Positions 56,018 to 64,000 of a DNA stretch of 64,000 nucleotides are shown here, piece after piece. A program made the translations under genes and the position numbers. The notes under the pieces are model-generated. The model worked only from the letters and a program-made list of their open reading frames with translations. It was not told the DNA's origin and made no database searches. This DNA comes from Oxalobacteraceae bacterium OTU3CINTB1. GTDB taxonomy: Bacteria > Pseudomonadota > Gammaproteobacteria > Burkholderiales > Burkholderiaceae_D. The stretch is taken from the NCBI GenBank assembly GCA_024123955.1, contig CP099652.1:806001-870000 (forward strand), in the 5' to 3' direction. Position 1 is the first letter of the stretch. Each line of letters begins with the position of its first letter.

Positions 56018-57286
56018 TTAGTTGTTGATCGAGACGCGGGCGGCGTTCTCGAACGTTTCGCTGCCGGCGATGACGATCTTATCGCCTTGTTTCAGGCCAT
56101 CGAGGATCTCCACTGCGGAGACGCTGGTGGCGCCCATCTTGATCGGGGTGCGGATGGCGATGCCGTCGCGGACCACATAGGCGAAGCGGCCGCCCTCGGA
56201 TTCGACGAAGGGCCCGCGCTGCACCATCAGCGTGTTGGGTTTTTCGTCGATCAGCAGGCGCGCGGTGATGCGCTGGTTCTGGCGCAGGCCGGCCGGCTGG
56301 GCGCCGTTGAAGCGCACCCGCGCCAGCACCTGGTTCTTGACCACCTCCGGCGATAGCGCCGACAGCTTGCCGCTGGCCGTGCCGGTGCCGACGTTGATCT
56401 CGGCGCTCATGCCCAGGCCGATGTCGGCGACGTAGGTCTCGGGCACCTCCAGCTCGACCTCCAGCTTGGATAAATCGACCAGGGTCATGAGGGGGGTGTT
56501 GAGCGGCACCACGCTGCGGTTGGCCACCGACAGCGTGCCGATGAAACCGTCGACCGGCGCGCGCACCGTCAATTCGTCGACGCGGCGCTGCGCGTTCGAC
56601 AGCACCATGCGCTGTTGCTCGAGCTGTTTGACTTTCGACGTCAATTCCAGCGCCACGTTGTCGCTTTCCAGTTCGGCCGCCTGGCCCGCGTGGCGGGCGC
56701 GGATCTGGGCCGAGTTCAACGCGTCCTTGGCCTTCTGGTAGTCGATCTTGGCGACGATGCCGTCGTTGGCCACCGCGTCGTAGCGCTCCAGCGTGCGCTG
56801 GGCGGACAGGCGGTCGATTTCGGCGGTGTCGGCGTCGCGCCGGGCCAGCAGCTTTTGTTTGCGGGCCAGGATCTTCTGGCGCTCGACGTCGGCCTCGATC
56901 TGCGCATAGGCCGATTGTTCGCGTTTGAGCGCGTCCGACAGGTCGGGCGATTCGAGCACCGCCAGCACGTCGCCTTTTTTGACGGTGTCGCCGGCGGCCG
57001 CTTTCAAGGTGACGGTGGCGGCGGACGTCGAGTACAAGGTGGGGCTGATGGCGGCGACGATGCGGCCGTTGACGGCGGCGTCGCGGATCAGGGTGCCGCG
57101 CGTGACTTCGGCGATGCGCAGGCGCGAGATGTTGACCGAGTGGTCGCTCCCGCCCCAGGTGTGGAACAGGTAGTAGCCCGCCGCCAGCACGGCGAGCGAG
57201 GCGGCGGCGATGACGAGGCGGCGCTTGGCCGTTTGGCCCTTGGGGGCGGCGATGACGGCGTCTTGGCTGGAGGTGTCGCGGATCAT
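56018..57286 (-). CDS. HlyD/MacA-type periplasmic adaptor (membrane fusion protein)
   Basis: 422 residues. A short cytoplasmic N-terminus, one TM anchor (RLVIAAASLAVLAAGYYLF), lipoyl halves (AAAGDTVKKGDVLAVLESP ... VRAPVDGFIGTLSVA) flanking a long alpha-hairpin (about 110-230), and a C-terminal beta-barrel. It would link the ABC permeases to a TolC-type outer-membrane channel; no tolC homologue is present in this window. First gene of the operon, 21 nt from the predicted sigma54 start site. Confidence 0.93.
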   Translation of the reverse strand: MIRDTSSQDAVIAAPKGQTAKRRLVIAAASLAVLAAGYYLFHTWGGSDHSVNISRLRIAEVTRGTLIRDAAVNGRIVAAISPTLYSTSAATVTLKAAAGDTVKKGDVLAVLESPDLSDALKREQSAYAQIEADVERQKILARKQKLLARRDADTAEIDRLSAQRTLERYDAVANDGIVAKIDYQKAKDALNSAQIRARHAGQAAELESDNVALELTSKVKQLEQQRMVLSNAQRRVDELTVRAPVDGFIGTLSVANRSVVPLNTPLMTLVDLSKLEVELEVPETYVADIGLGMSAEINVGTGTASGKLSALSPEVVKNQVLARVRFNGAQPAGLRQNQRITARLLIDEKPNTLMVQRGPFVESEGGRFAYVVRDGIAIRTPIKMGATSVSAVEILDGLKQGDKIVIAGSETFENAARVSINN

Positions 57287-57318
57287 GGTGGTCGTCGAGA
57301 AAAAGATATGGAGCTCTT

Positions 57319-57334
57319 TGCAGGATTCGTGCCA
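57319..57334 (-). promoter_or_regulatory. Sigma54 (-24/-12) promoter of the hlyD-ABC-regulator operon
   Basis: Minus-strand TGGCACGAATCCTGCA matches TGGCACG-N4-TTGCA at all but one position with exact GG-N10-GC spacing. The predicted start near 57307 is just upstream of hlyD. It is 39 bp from the CGGACA array. Confidence 0.85.
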
Positions 57335-57372
57335 CTTCGTAAGTGCTTGAATTTACTGGGGAGTGGCTGGTC

Positions 57373-57416
57373 TGTCCGCTGTCCGGGTGTCCGGTTTTTG
57401 TCCGCGCGGTTGTCCA
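57373..57416. promoter_or_regulatory. Five-copy CGGACA/TGTCCG array, putative activator sites (locus B)
   Basis: TGTCCG starts at 57373, 57380, 57388 and 57399, and TGTCCA at 57411 (CGGACA on the minus strand). Steps are 7, 8, 11 and 12 bp. The array is centred between two divergent sigma54-type promoters, as at locus A (30071-30121). Confidence 0.75.
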
Positions 57417-57450
57417 TTGCCGCGTCCGCGTCACTTGATAACTTGCTAAT

Positions 57451-57466
57451 TGGCACGATATGGGCC
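57451..57466 (+). promoter_or_regulatory. Candidate sigma54 promoter of the MutS-like gene
   Basis: TGGCACGATATGGGCC: perfect -24 element and GG-N10-GC spacing, but the -12 element is GGGC, not TTGC. 35 bp from the CGGACA array and 27 bp before the ATG. Confidence 0.55.
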
Positions 57467-57492
57467 GCTGTCACCACTTGAATCCTTTTCCA

Positions 57493-59053
57493 ATGACGTT
57501 GATCGACAGGCTTACCCGGTTTCTACTTCCCGCCATGCCGGCGGACGATATCGCCGACTTTCCCTATGTCGCCAGCGATGTGTCGCTTTACCAGCGCACG
57601 CTGGACGGGGACGGCGGCGCGATCGACGCGCAGACTTGGGACGATATGCTGCTGCCCCAATACAGCGCGCAACTGGCGCGCGGCACCAGCATCCTCGCAG
57701 GAGCTGCACCGCCGTCTGCACGCGCCGGACGATGGCGGCGCGCAGCTGGCGGGGTCCGCCGACCGGGTGCGGACGCTGGCGGCGGACGGCGCACAGCGGG
57801 CGTGCCTGCTGACGGCTTGCGAGGGCCTGCGCCGCGCCGACCGTGAAGTCAGCGAGACCTTGTTCGGCGCGGCGCTGGCGCCAACGCCGCGCTGGGCGCC
57901 GTATCTGCCATGGCTGCCGGTGGCGTTTCTGCTGTCGGCGGCGTTGGCGCTGTCCAGCGGCTTTCTGCCGTTGTGGGGCGTGAGCCTGGGACTGTGGTTG
58001 TCGCTGTCGCTGGTGCAGATACGTTTCAGCGAGGCGGCGTCGGAATGGGGGCGCATCCTCAAGACGCTGCAGCAGATGCTGCGCGCGCACACACTGCTGT
58101 CCAAAGTCGATGGCGAGTTGACGGCGGACCTGCGCGACGACGCCGCCCGCGCCGGCAAGGTCAATCGCGGTATCGGCCGTTCGCCGATCGCCCACATCCC
58201 CGGCGTGAGCGATTACGCCGACTGGCTCTGGCTGATGAACATCCGCCACTACTTCAAGAGCCGCGACGTGGTGCGCGCCAACCTCGATCTGCTGCGCGCG
58301 AGCTTCCAGCGGGTCGCGGCGCTGGAGGCCGACCTGGCGCTGGCGCGGCATCTGGCGCAGACGCCACGCTATTGCTGGGCCGAGCGCGGGGCTGGCGTGG
58401 CGCTGGAAAACGCCGTCCATCCGCTGCTGGCCGAGCCGGCGCCGCTGTCGTTTGCGCTGGAACGGCAGGGCGCCTTCATCTCCGGCCAGAACGGCATCGG
58501 CAAGAGCACCTTGCTGCGCACCGTCGGCTTGAATCTGATCGTGGCCCGCGCCTTCGGCTTCGCCTACGCCGACGCCGCCGTCACACCGTCGCTGCCGGTC
58601 TACTCCAGCATGCAGAACGAGGACGCCCTAGAAGGCGGCGAGAGCCTGTATATCGCCGAGTTGCGCCGCGCGCGAGAGCTGCTGGCGCTGGCCGATCGGG
58701 CGCCGGCGATCTTCATCATCGACGAGATTTTTAGGGGCACGAACCATCTGGAATCGATATCGGCCGCCGCCGCCGTGCTGCATACCTTGTCGGCGTCGGG
58801 CCGGGTGATCGTCTCGTCGCACAACCTGGTGCTGGCGCCGTTGCTGGGCGAGGCGTTGGCGCCGTGGTGCGTCGGCCGCCTGGACGGGCAACTGCGGCTA
58901 ACGCCGGGAGTGTTGAAAGAAACCAACGGTATTGCCCTGCTGGCCGCGCGCGGCTTCGACGCGGCGATCTCGGCCAAGGCCAACCGGGTCCACGATTGGC
59001 TCAGCGATTACATGTCGCATCCGGCCGACTGCGAGGCGGTGCTGGGCGAGTAA
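57493..59053 (+). pseudogene. Membrane MutS-like ATPase gene interrupted by a frameshift
   Basis: The N-terminal part (MTLIDRLTRFLLPAMPADDI ... WDDMLLPQYSAQLARGTSIL) is in the frame of ATG 57493. From about 57705 homology continues in the next frame (QELHRRLHAPDDGG) to the stop at 59053. A few bases seem missing at the junction. The remainder codes for two TM helices (about WLPVAFLLSAALALSSGFLP and VSLGLWLSLSLVQI) and a MutS-type domain V ATPase: Walker A SGQNGIGKSTLLRTVG, NEDALEGGESLY, Walker B IFIIDEIFRGTN, VSSHN. This is the short MutS-related membrane family without mismatch-binding domains; function unknown. It could be a real lesion, a sequencing error or programmed frameshifting. Confidence 0.72.
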
Positions 59054-59108
59054 AACGCTTTTTTCATCGCTTGAATGTCAATTTCTTGGTATATTCAGGA
59101 TTCACACT

Positions 59109-59124
59109 ATTGCCAATAGGCAAT
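59109..59124. promoter_or_regulatory. Inverted repeat ATTGCC-AATA-GGCAAT before the MCP gene
   Basis: Six-base perfect arms, 24 bp before the MCP start. Could be an operator or a leader hairpin close to the ribosome-binding site (GGGGAA at 59142). Confidence 0.35.
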
Positions 59125-59147
59125 GGTAATTCGTTGAATGCGGGGAA

Positions 59148-60758
59148 ATGATGAACAATGTGACTGTGCGGGCGAGTTTGATGGGTGTGCTGCTGCTGTT
59201 TGCGGGCATGCTGGTGGTCGGGGCGGGGCTGGGGATCTATGCGTTGAAGCAGTCCAACGCGGCGATCGCGACGGTCCACCAGATCGGCTCGCAAGTCATC
59301 GTCATCAACGACGCCTACAAGGATACGACGCGCACCCGCTCGGCCCTGACGCGCGGCTACACCACCGTCAAGCAGGGCGGCAGCAAGGAAGACCGCGACT
59401 CCGCGCTGGCCAGCGCTCAAAAGTCCTACCAGCGCACCTTGGACTTCATCGACAAATATGAAAAAGCGCCCGCCTACCCTGGCCAGGACGCGCAGTTGAA
59501 AGCCGGCCTGATCGAGGCAGGCCGCGCCCAGTCCCGCGTGCTCGAGCGCGCCGCCGCCGCGCTGGCCAAGGACGACACCGACGCTTATACCACCATCAAC
59601 ACCAAGGAGCTGACGCCGACCGGCGCTGCCTTCTCGGCCCAGCTGGAGAAGTACCAAAAGCTCAGCGACGAGCAAATCAACGAGCTGATGGACGCCGGCG
59701 CGCACGAATACAAATTGGTCATGTGGCTGGTCGCGCTCGGCCTGGCTGCCGCGCTGGCGCTGGTGGTCGGCGTGCACCTGCTGCTCAAATCCATCGTGCT
59801 GCGGCCGCTCGAGCGCGCCGTGGCGCTGCTCGACCAGGTCGCGCACGGCGATCTGACCGCCCACATCAACGAATCCGGCGACAACGAGATCCAGCGCCTG
59901 CTGGCGGCGATCCGCCGCATGCAGCAGGATCTGCTGTCGACCGTGTCGCGGGTGCGGCGCGGCGCCGAGCTGATCGACACCGGCTCGCAGGAGCTGGCCG
60001 CCGGCAATATGGAATTGTCGTCGCGCACCGAGACCCAGGCCAGCTCGCTGGAGGAGACCGCCGCGTCGATCGAGGAACTGACCAGCACCGTCAAGCAGAA
60101 CTCGGAAAACGCCCAGCACGCGCGCGCCCTGGTGGAGGACGCCTCCAGCACGGCCGCGCAGGGCGGCGAGGTGATGCACCAGGTGGTGACGACCATGAAC
60201 GACATCAACGAATCGTCGCGCAAGATCGTCGATATCACCGGCGTGATCGACGGCATCGCCTTCCAGACCAACATCCTGGCGCTTAACGCGGCCGTCGAGG
60301 CGGCCCGCGCGGGCGAACAGGGACGCGGCTTCGCCGTGGTGGCCAGTGAGGTGCGCAACCTGGCGCAGCGTTCGGCCGCCGCCGCCAAGGAAATCAAGCT
60401 GCTGATCGACAAGTCGGTGTCGAACATCGAGCTGGGCACCGAGCTGGTCGAGCGCGCCGGCACGACGATGAACACCTTGGTCGGCAACGTCCACCAGGTG
60501 ACGCAGATCGTCGGCGAGATCGCCATCGCCAGCCGCGAGCAGAGCGAAGGCATCGACCAGGTCAACCAGGCGATCGCGCAGATGGACCAGGTCACGCAGC
60601 AAAACGCCGCGCTGGTGGAGGAGGCGGCGGCGGCCACGCAGTCGCTGCAGGACCAGGCCGGCGAGCTGGCGCGGACGGTCAGCATCTTCAAGATCGACGC
60701 CGGTGGCGCATCGCATGGCGCCGTGGGCGCGGCCGGGCGGCGGCTGGCGCTGGCCTGA
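59148..60758 (+). CDS. Methyl-accepting chemotaxis protein (Tar-type sensor)
   Basis: 536 residues. TM1 ([22 protein letters not shown]), a TarH-like four-helix periplasmic domain (about 35-190, with the conserved [10 protein letters not shown] region), TM2 ([23 protein letters not shown]), HAMP ([20 protein letters not shown]) and signalling hairpin ([43 protein letters not shown]). Ends with the short low-complexity tail usual in Burkholderiales MCPs. ATG 59148 and 59151 are both possible. Not linked to the che operon; a transducer for the flagellar pathway is likely. Confidence 0.93.
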   Translation: MMNNVTVRASLMGVLLLFAGMLVVGAGLGIYALKQSNAAIATVHQIGSQVIVINDAYKDTTRTRSALTRGYTTVKQGGSKEDRDSALASAQKSYQRTLDFIDKYEKAPAYPGQDAQLKAGLIEAGRAQSRVLERAAAALAKDDTDAYTTINTKELTPTGAAFSAQLEKYQKLSDEQINELMDAGAHEYKLVMWLVALGLAAALALVVGVHLLLKSIVLRPLERAVALLDQVAHGDLTAHINESGDNEIQRLLAAIRRMQQDLLSTVSRVRRGAELIDTGSQELAAGNMELSSRTETQASSLEETAASIEELTSTVKQNSENAQHARALVEDASSTAAQGGEVMHQVVTTMNDINESSRKIVDITGVIDGIAFQTNILALNAAVEAARAGEQGRGFAVVASEVRNLAQRSAAAAKEIKLLIDKSVSNIELGTELVERAGTTMNTLVGNVHQVTQIVGEIAIASREQSEGIDQVNQAIAQMDQVTQQNAALVEEAAAATQSLQDQAGELARTVSIFKIDAGGASHGAVGAAGRRLALA

Positions 60759-60791
60759 CCCGGGTTTGTCGCGGCATCTGCCGATATCACC

Positions 60792-60837
60792 TTGACATCG
60801 GGCGCGGGGAATTCTATTATTTCTGTAACGACAGAAA
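60792..60837 (+). promoter_or_regulatory. Sigma70 promoter with overlapping operator for the GbsR-type regulator
   Basis: TTGACA (60792-60797), 17-bp spacer, TATTAT (60815-60820). A palindrome TTTCTGT-AACG-ACAGAAA (60820-60837) covers the start site. A near-consensus promoter with a start-site operator suggests tight autorepression. Confidence 0.8.
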
Positions 60838-60850
60838 TGAAGGAATTTCC

Positions 60851-61384
60851 ATGATCCTCGCGCCGACCATCCAGAAATACGTCCTGCACTGGGGCGAGAT
60901 GGGCACGCGCTGGGGCGTCAACCGCACGGTGGCGCAAATCCACGCGCTGCTGTTCCTGTCCAACCAGCCGCTGCCGGCCGAGGAGATCGCCGAGACGCTG
61001 ACCGTGGCGCGCTCGAACGTCAGCAACAGCCTTAAAGAGCTGCAAAGCTGGGGGCTGGTGCGCATCACCCACATCGCCGGCGACCGGCGCGACCACTTCG
61101 TCGCGCTGCAAGACGTGTGGGAAATTTTCCGCGTCATCGTCGAAGAGCGTAAAAAGCGCGAGATCGATCCGACCCTGACGGTGCTGCGCGAATGCGCGCT
61201 CGAGGCCGAGCACGACCCGGCGCTGGAACCGGCCACCAAGGTCAAGATGGATCAGGTGCTGGAGTTCCTCGAAATGCTCACCGCCAGCTACGGCGACTAC
61301 AAACACCTGCCACCGGCCACCATGCAGCGCTTCCTGAAGATGGGCGGCAAGGTCGCGCGCCTGTTGGGCGGCGACGAGCGCTGA
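60851..61384 (+). CDS. GbsR/MarR-family transcriptional regulator
   Basis: 177 residues with a winged helix-turn-helix (AQIHALLFLSNQPLPAEEIAETLTVARSNVSNSLKELQSWGLV, wing ITHIAGDRRDHFV) and a helical C-terminal dimerisation part. GAAGGAA lies upstream of the ATG. The palindrome at its transcription start suggests autorepression. It is followed after 30 bp by the TIGR01777 epimerase gene, which is probably cotranscribed and under the same control. Confidence 0.92.
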   Translation: MILAPTIQKYVLHWGEMGTRWGVNRTVAQIHALLFLSNQPLPAEEIAETLTVARSNVSNSLKELQSWGLVRITHIAGDRRDHFVALQDVWEIFRVIVEERKKREIDPTLTVLRECALEAEHDPALEPATKVKMDQVLEFLEMLTASYGDYKHLPPATMQRFLKMGGKVARLLGGDER

Positions 61385-61414
61385 CACTCCCACCACCAGC
61401 CACAAGGCCATCCC

Positions 61415-62371
61415 ATGACCACCCGCTCCACAGAAGACAGCGTCGACCGGGCCGCGCGCTTCGGCGACGTTCCGCGCAATTTCCTGGTGACCGGCGCGAC
61501 CGGCTTCATCGGGCAACGGCTGGTGAAGGCATTGCTGGCCGACGGCCACCGCGTCACCGTCCTCAGCCGCGACCCCCGGCGCGCCGCCGCGCTGTTCGAC
61601 GGACGCGTGGACAGCGTCGCAGCCATGGACGAGCTGCCGCCGTCGCGCGTGGTTGACGTGGTCATCAACCTGGCCGGGGCGCGCATCCTCGGCTGGCGCT
61701 GGACGGCGGCGCGGCGGGCGGCCTTGCGCGCCAGCCGCGTCGGCCTCACGCGCAAACTGGTCGACTGGATCGCCGCCGCCGGGCACAAGCCGGCCATGTT
61801 GTTGTCGGCGTCGGCGATCGGTTACTACGGCATCCAGAAGCGCGGCGACGACACGGTGCTGACCGAAAAGGATGGTCCGCAGCCGATGTTCATGTCCGAT
61901 CTGTGCCGCGAGTGGGAGCAGGCCGCGCAGGGAGCGGAGGCGCACGGCGTGCGCGTGGCCCGCATGCGTTTCGGGCTGGTGCTGGGGACGCAGGGCGCGC
62001 TGCCGATGATGCTGCTGCCGATCAAGCTGGGGCTGGGTGGTCCGCTGGGCGGCGGCACGCAGTGGCTATCCTGGATCCACGTCGACGACCTGATCGGCGG
62101 CATCGCCCACCTGTGCCGTCGCGGCGAAGGCGGCGCCTACAACTTCACCGCGCCGGAAGTGGTGAGCCAGGCGCAATTCAGCCGCACGGCGGCGTCCGTG
62201 CTGAAGCGTCCGTACGGAGTGCCGACGCCGGGCTGGCCGATGCGGCTGGCGCTGGGCGAGCAGGCCGACCTGCTGCTCGAAGGCCAGCGCGTCTTCCCCG
62301 AGCGGCTGACGGAAGAGGGCTTCGTGTTCCGCCACCCAAGCCTGGACGGCGCGCTGCGTAGCCTCAACTAA
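61415..62371 (+). CDS. TIGR01777-family SDR epimerase (YfcH-like)
   Basis: 318 residues. NAD(P)-binding start NFLVTGATGFIGQRLVKALL, VVINLAGARILGWRWTAARR, LLSASAIGYYG (catalytic Tyr region) and a C-terminal DUF1731-like part (PEVVSQAQFSRTAASVLKRPYGVPTP). Related to E. coli YfcH and plant SulA; substrate unknown. About 20 extra N-terminal residues (TTRSTEDSVDRAARFGDVPR) precede the Rossmann fold. Shares a transcript with the GbsR-type regulator. Confidence 0.9.
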   Translation: MTTRSTEDSVDRAARFGDVPRNFLVTGATGFIGQRLVKALLADGHRVTVLSRDPRRAAALFDGRVDSVAAMDELPPSRVVDVVINLAGARILGWRWTAARRAALRASRVGLTRKLVDWIAAAGHKPAMLLSASAIGYYGIQKRGDDTVLTEKDGPQPMFMSDLCREWEQAAQGAEAHGVRVARMRFGLVLGTQGALPMMLLPIKLGLGGPLGGGTQWLSWIHVDDLIGGIAHLCRRGEGGAYNFTAPEVVSQAQFSRTAASVLKRPYGVPTPGWPMRLALGEQADLLLEGQRVFPERLTEEGFVFRHPSLDGALRSLN

Positions 62372-62375
62372 CGTC

Positions 62376-62459
62376 GGGGTCAAGTCTGTCATTCAGACAC
62401 GGGCTTGACCGTATCGACGATAAAGGCTGACCTCGTGTCCGAATGTCAGACTTGACCCC
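62376..62459. repeat. Dispersed inverted-repeat element, copy 2
   Basis: Arms 62376-62401 and 62434-62459 are reverse complements with two mismatches. Left arm begins GGGGTCAAGTCTGTCATTCA, right arm ends GACTTGACCCC. Same family as the element at 11318-11424 (shared GGGGTCA...ATTCaGACACGG and GTCCGAATGTC). Located between convergent genes, likely as a transcription barrier. Confidence 0.8.
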
Positions 62460-62470
62460 GATCGACTTTC

Positions 62471-64000
62471 TCATTTTTCCTGCTTGAGCGGCTTGCCCTT
62501 GTCCATCACTTCGCGGCAGTCGCCTTTGAAGGTGGCGTGGTCGTAGTCGCTCCAGCCATAGCTGTCGACGTAGCGTTTGTGTGGCTTGAAGCGCTTGTTG
62601 ATGAAGCTCCATTCCAGCCGCTCGTCGTCGTATTGAATGTCGCCCAGGTCGAGCAGTGTGTGGAAGATGTTTTCCGTCGCCAGCCTGGCCTTGCGGTGGC
62701 GTAGCAGTTGCCTGACCTTGTCGGGATAGCGTTCCCTGTATTCATCCGAATACCATATCAGCGCCGGGACGTGGAATTCGTGCTGCGTGTTGTGGCCGTG
62801 GAAGGCGAGGTTGCAGCTGCCGTCATATAAAGTCTGGCCGTGGTCGGCGACGTACATCATCGACGTCAGCTGCGCCGTGTCCTTGAGCTGGCCGATCACT
62901 TGCGCCAGGAACCAGTCCGTGTACAGGATCGAGTTGTCGTAGCTGTTGTTCATCTCCGGCTTGATCTTGATGTCGGTGTGCACCGGCTTGTCGACGCCGT
63001 ACAGCGACGGCTGCCATTTGTCGAAATCCTTGGGGTAGCGCTGGCTGTAGTTCCAGTGGCTGCCCAGGGTGTGCAGCACGATCAGCTTTTTCGGCGCCGG
63101 GTCGGCGATCGCGTGCCGCAGCGGTTCGAGCAGGATCTGGTCGAGGTTGGACCGGCTTTTGTAGCCGCCCAGGTTCATGAACTGGATCACGTCCGCTTCC
63201 TTGGCGAACACCGATACCGGCGTGTCGAACTCGCCGAACGAGATCTGGTTCGACAGCCACCAGGTCTTGAAGCCGGCTTCCTTGTAGGCGGTCAGGAAGG
63301 ATTTCTCCGAGAAGCCTTCCTTGAGGCTTTGCATGGCGGGCTTGCGCGAGATGATGACCGGGATCGATAGCCGCGTCGCCGACACCGCCGTGATGACGTC
63401 GCTCAGCGCCACCAAATTCGGTTCCTGGCGCAGCAGCGGCGTGGTGTCGCGCGCGTAGCCGTTGACGCCCCAGCGGTCGTAGCGCGACGATTCGCCCAGC
63501 ACCATGATGACGATTTCCGGCCGCTCGTTGGCCTGCGGCTGGTGCGCCTGGAAGCGGAAGGCGCTGCTGCGCTCGCCAAGACGCGCCAGGTAGAGTCGCT
63601 CCTTATAAAAGTCCAGCCCGCGCGCCGGCAGCCCCAGCGGCCACGACGAGGCGAAGTCGTTCAAGCTCAGCGGCGAGCGTCCGTTGGCCGCCAGCCCGCC
63701 CAGCACCACTAATATAAAGAGCGCGATCCAGCGGCTGCGGCCGCGCCAGGCCAGCGCCGGACTGCGGCCGGCGGCCAGCAGGATCGCCAGCCACCAGCCC
63801 AGCACGCCGAGCAGGACCAGCCCCATCAGCCAGATCTTGTTGCCGAGGAATTCCATCGCTTCCTTGGGACTGCTCTCGGCGATGATGCCCAGGTGATGGG
63901 TGGAGATGCCCTGGCCGTAGTACATGAACAGATACATTTCCGTCGGCAGCGCCAGCAGCGCCGGCAGCAGCAGCCAGTGGAACCAGGCGGGACGCTGGAA
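62471..64000 (-). CDS. EptA/CptA-like phosphoethanolamine transferase (5' end cut by window edge)
   Basis: The frame is open from the stop at 62471 to the right edge, so the start is outside; at least 509 residues. N-terminal TM helices are visible (FHWLLLPALLALPTEMYLFM, LMGLVLLGVLGWWLAILLA, RWIALFILVVLGGLAA), then a periplasmic sulfatase-fold domain. Nucleophile region VLGESSRYDRWGVNGYARDTTP near 63490, metal ligands in YVADHGQTLYD and GHNTQHEFHVP. In EptA the nucleophile is Thr in GET; here it is Ser in GES, as in CptA. It would transfer phosphoethanolamine to lipid A or core sugars. The exact acceptor cannot be told. Confidence 0.88.
   Translation of the reverse strand, partial: FQRPAWFHWLLLPALLALPTEMYLFMYYGQGISTHHLGIIAESSPKEAMEFLGNKIWLMGLVLLGVLGWWLAILLAAGRSPALAWRGRSRWIALFILVVLGGLAANGRSPLSLNDFASSWPLGLPARGLDFYKERLYLARLGERSSAFRFQAHQPQANERPEIVIMVLGESSRYDRWGVNGYARDTTPLLRQEPNLVALSDVITAVSATRLSIPVIISRKPAMQSLKEGFSEKSFLTAYKEAGFKTWWLSNQISFGEFDTPVSVFAKEADVIQFMNLGGYKSRSNLDQILLEPLRHAIADPAPKKLIVLHTLGSHWNYSQRYPKDFDKWQPSLYGVDKPVHTDIKIKPEMNNSYDNSILYTDWFLAQVIGQLKDTAQLTSMMYVADHGQTLYDGSCNLAFHGHNTQHEFHVPALIWYSDEYRERYPDKVRQLLRHRKARLATENIFHTLLDLGDIQYDDERLEWSFINKRFKPHKRYVDSYGWSDYDHATFKGDCREVMDKGKPLKQEK

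Overview
The window is high-GC DNA from a motile, Gram-negative betaproteobacterium. Gene content fits Oxalobacteraceae (Massilia/Duganella-like), judged from protein style and not from any database search: a full-length NdvB-type cyclic beta-glucan synthase, a large che cluster, TonB-receptor and EptA/CptA-type envelope genes, sigma54 regulation and dispersed extragenic palindromes. It looks like chromosome. No phage, plasmid, IS transposase, CRISPR, rRNA or tRNA was seen.

Layout. 0.1-2.3 kb: a three-domain cysteine desulfurase / degenerate MBL / rhodanese fusion. 2.5-11.3 kb: ndvB. 11.4-12.2 kb (minus): a GDT1-family manganese exporter behind a yybP-ykoY riboswitch. 12.3-16.3 kb: an exported M1 aminopeptidase translationally coupled to a serine hydrolase, then panD with a strong terminator. 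16.4-17.9 kb (minus): a Crp/Fnr-like regulator and aqpZ. 18.2-29.1 kb: an 11-gene chemosensory operon (MCP-like, cheY, STAS, cheA, cheW, cheR, cheD, cheB, MCP, cheW, MCP). 29.1-29.9 kb (minus): an exported methyltransferase. 30.4-44.0 kb: a ten-gene operon with two tandem copies of a Tat-exported TldD plus TldE/PmbA pair, followed by DUF4159, MoxR, DUF58, BatA-like, DUF4175 and another membrane protein. 44.0-46.3 kb: a divergent PNPOx-like / MocR-type regulator pair. 46.3-49.9 kb (minus): a TonB receptor and a spermidine-synthase-like protein. 49.9-57.3 kb (minus): an operon of HlyD, a MacB-type ATPase, two FtsX/MacB permeases, an NtrC-type sigma54 activator and its histidine kinase. 57.5-59.1 kb: a frameshifted membrane MutS-like ATPase. 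59.1-62.4 kb: another MCP, a GbsR-type regulator and a TIGR01777 epimerase. The right edge cuts an EptA/CptA-like transferase.

The most interesting observation joins two distant loci. Between the methyltransferase and the tldD operon, and again between hlyD and the MutS-like gene, there is an array of five CGGACA hexamers flanked on both sides by outward-facing GG-N10-GC (-24/-12) sigma54-type promoters. The only sigma54 activator in the window is encoded inside the hlyD operon. I infer one membrane-sensing two-component regulon that controls an MFP/ABC efflux system, a duplicated Tat-exported TldD/TldE protease module with a MoxR/DUF58/BatA chaperone-like set, an exported methyltransferase and a MutS-like ATPase. 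This could be an undescribed envelope-stress or peptide-processing system. The sites are read directly from sequence; the regulon is inference.

Two families of extragenic palindromes occur, each twice. One separates the two tldD/pmbA copies, and its second copy supplies the stop codon of the operon's last gene.
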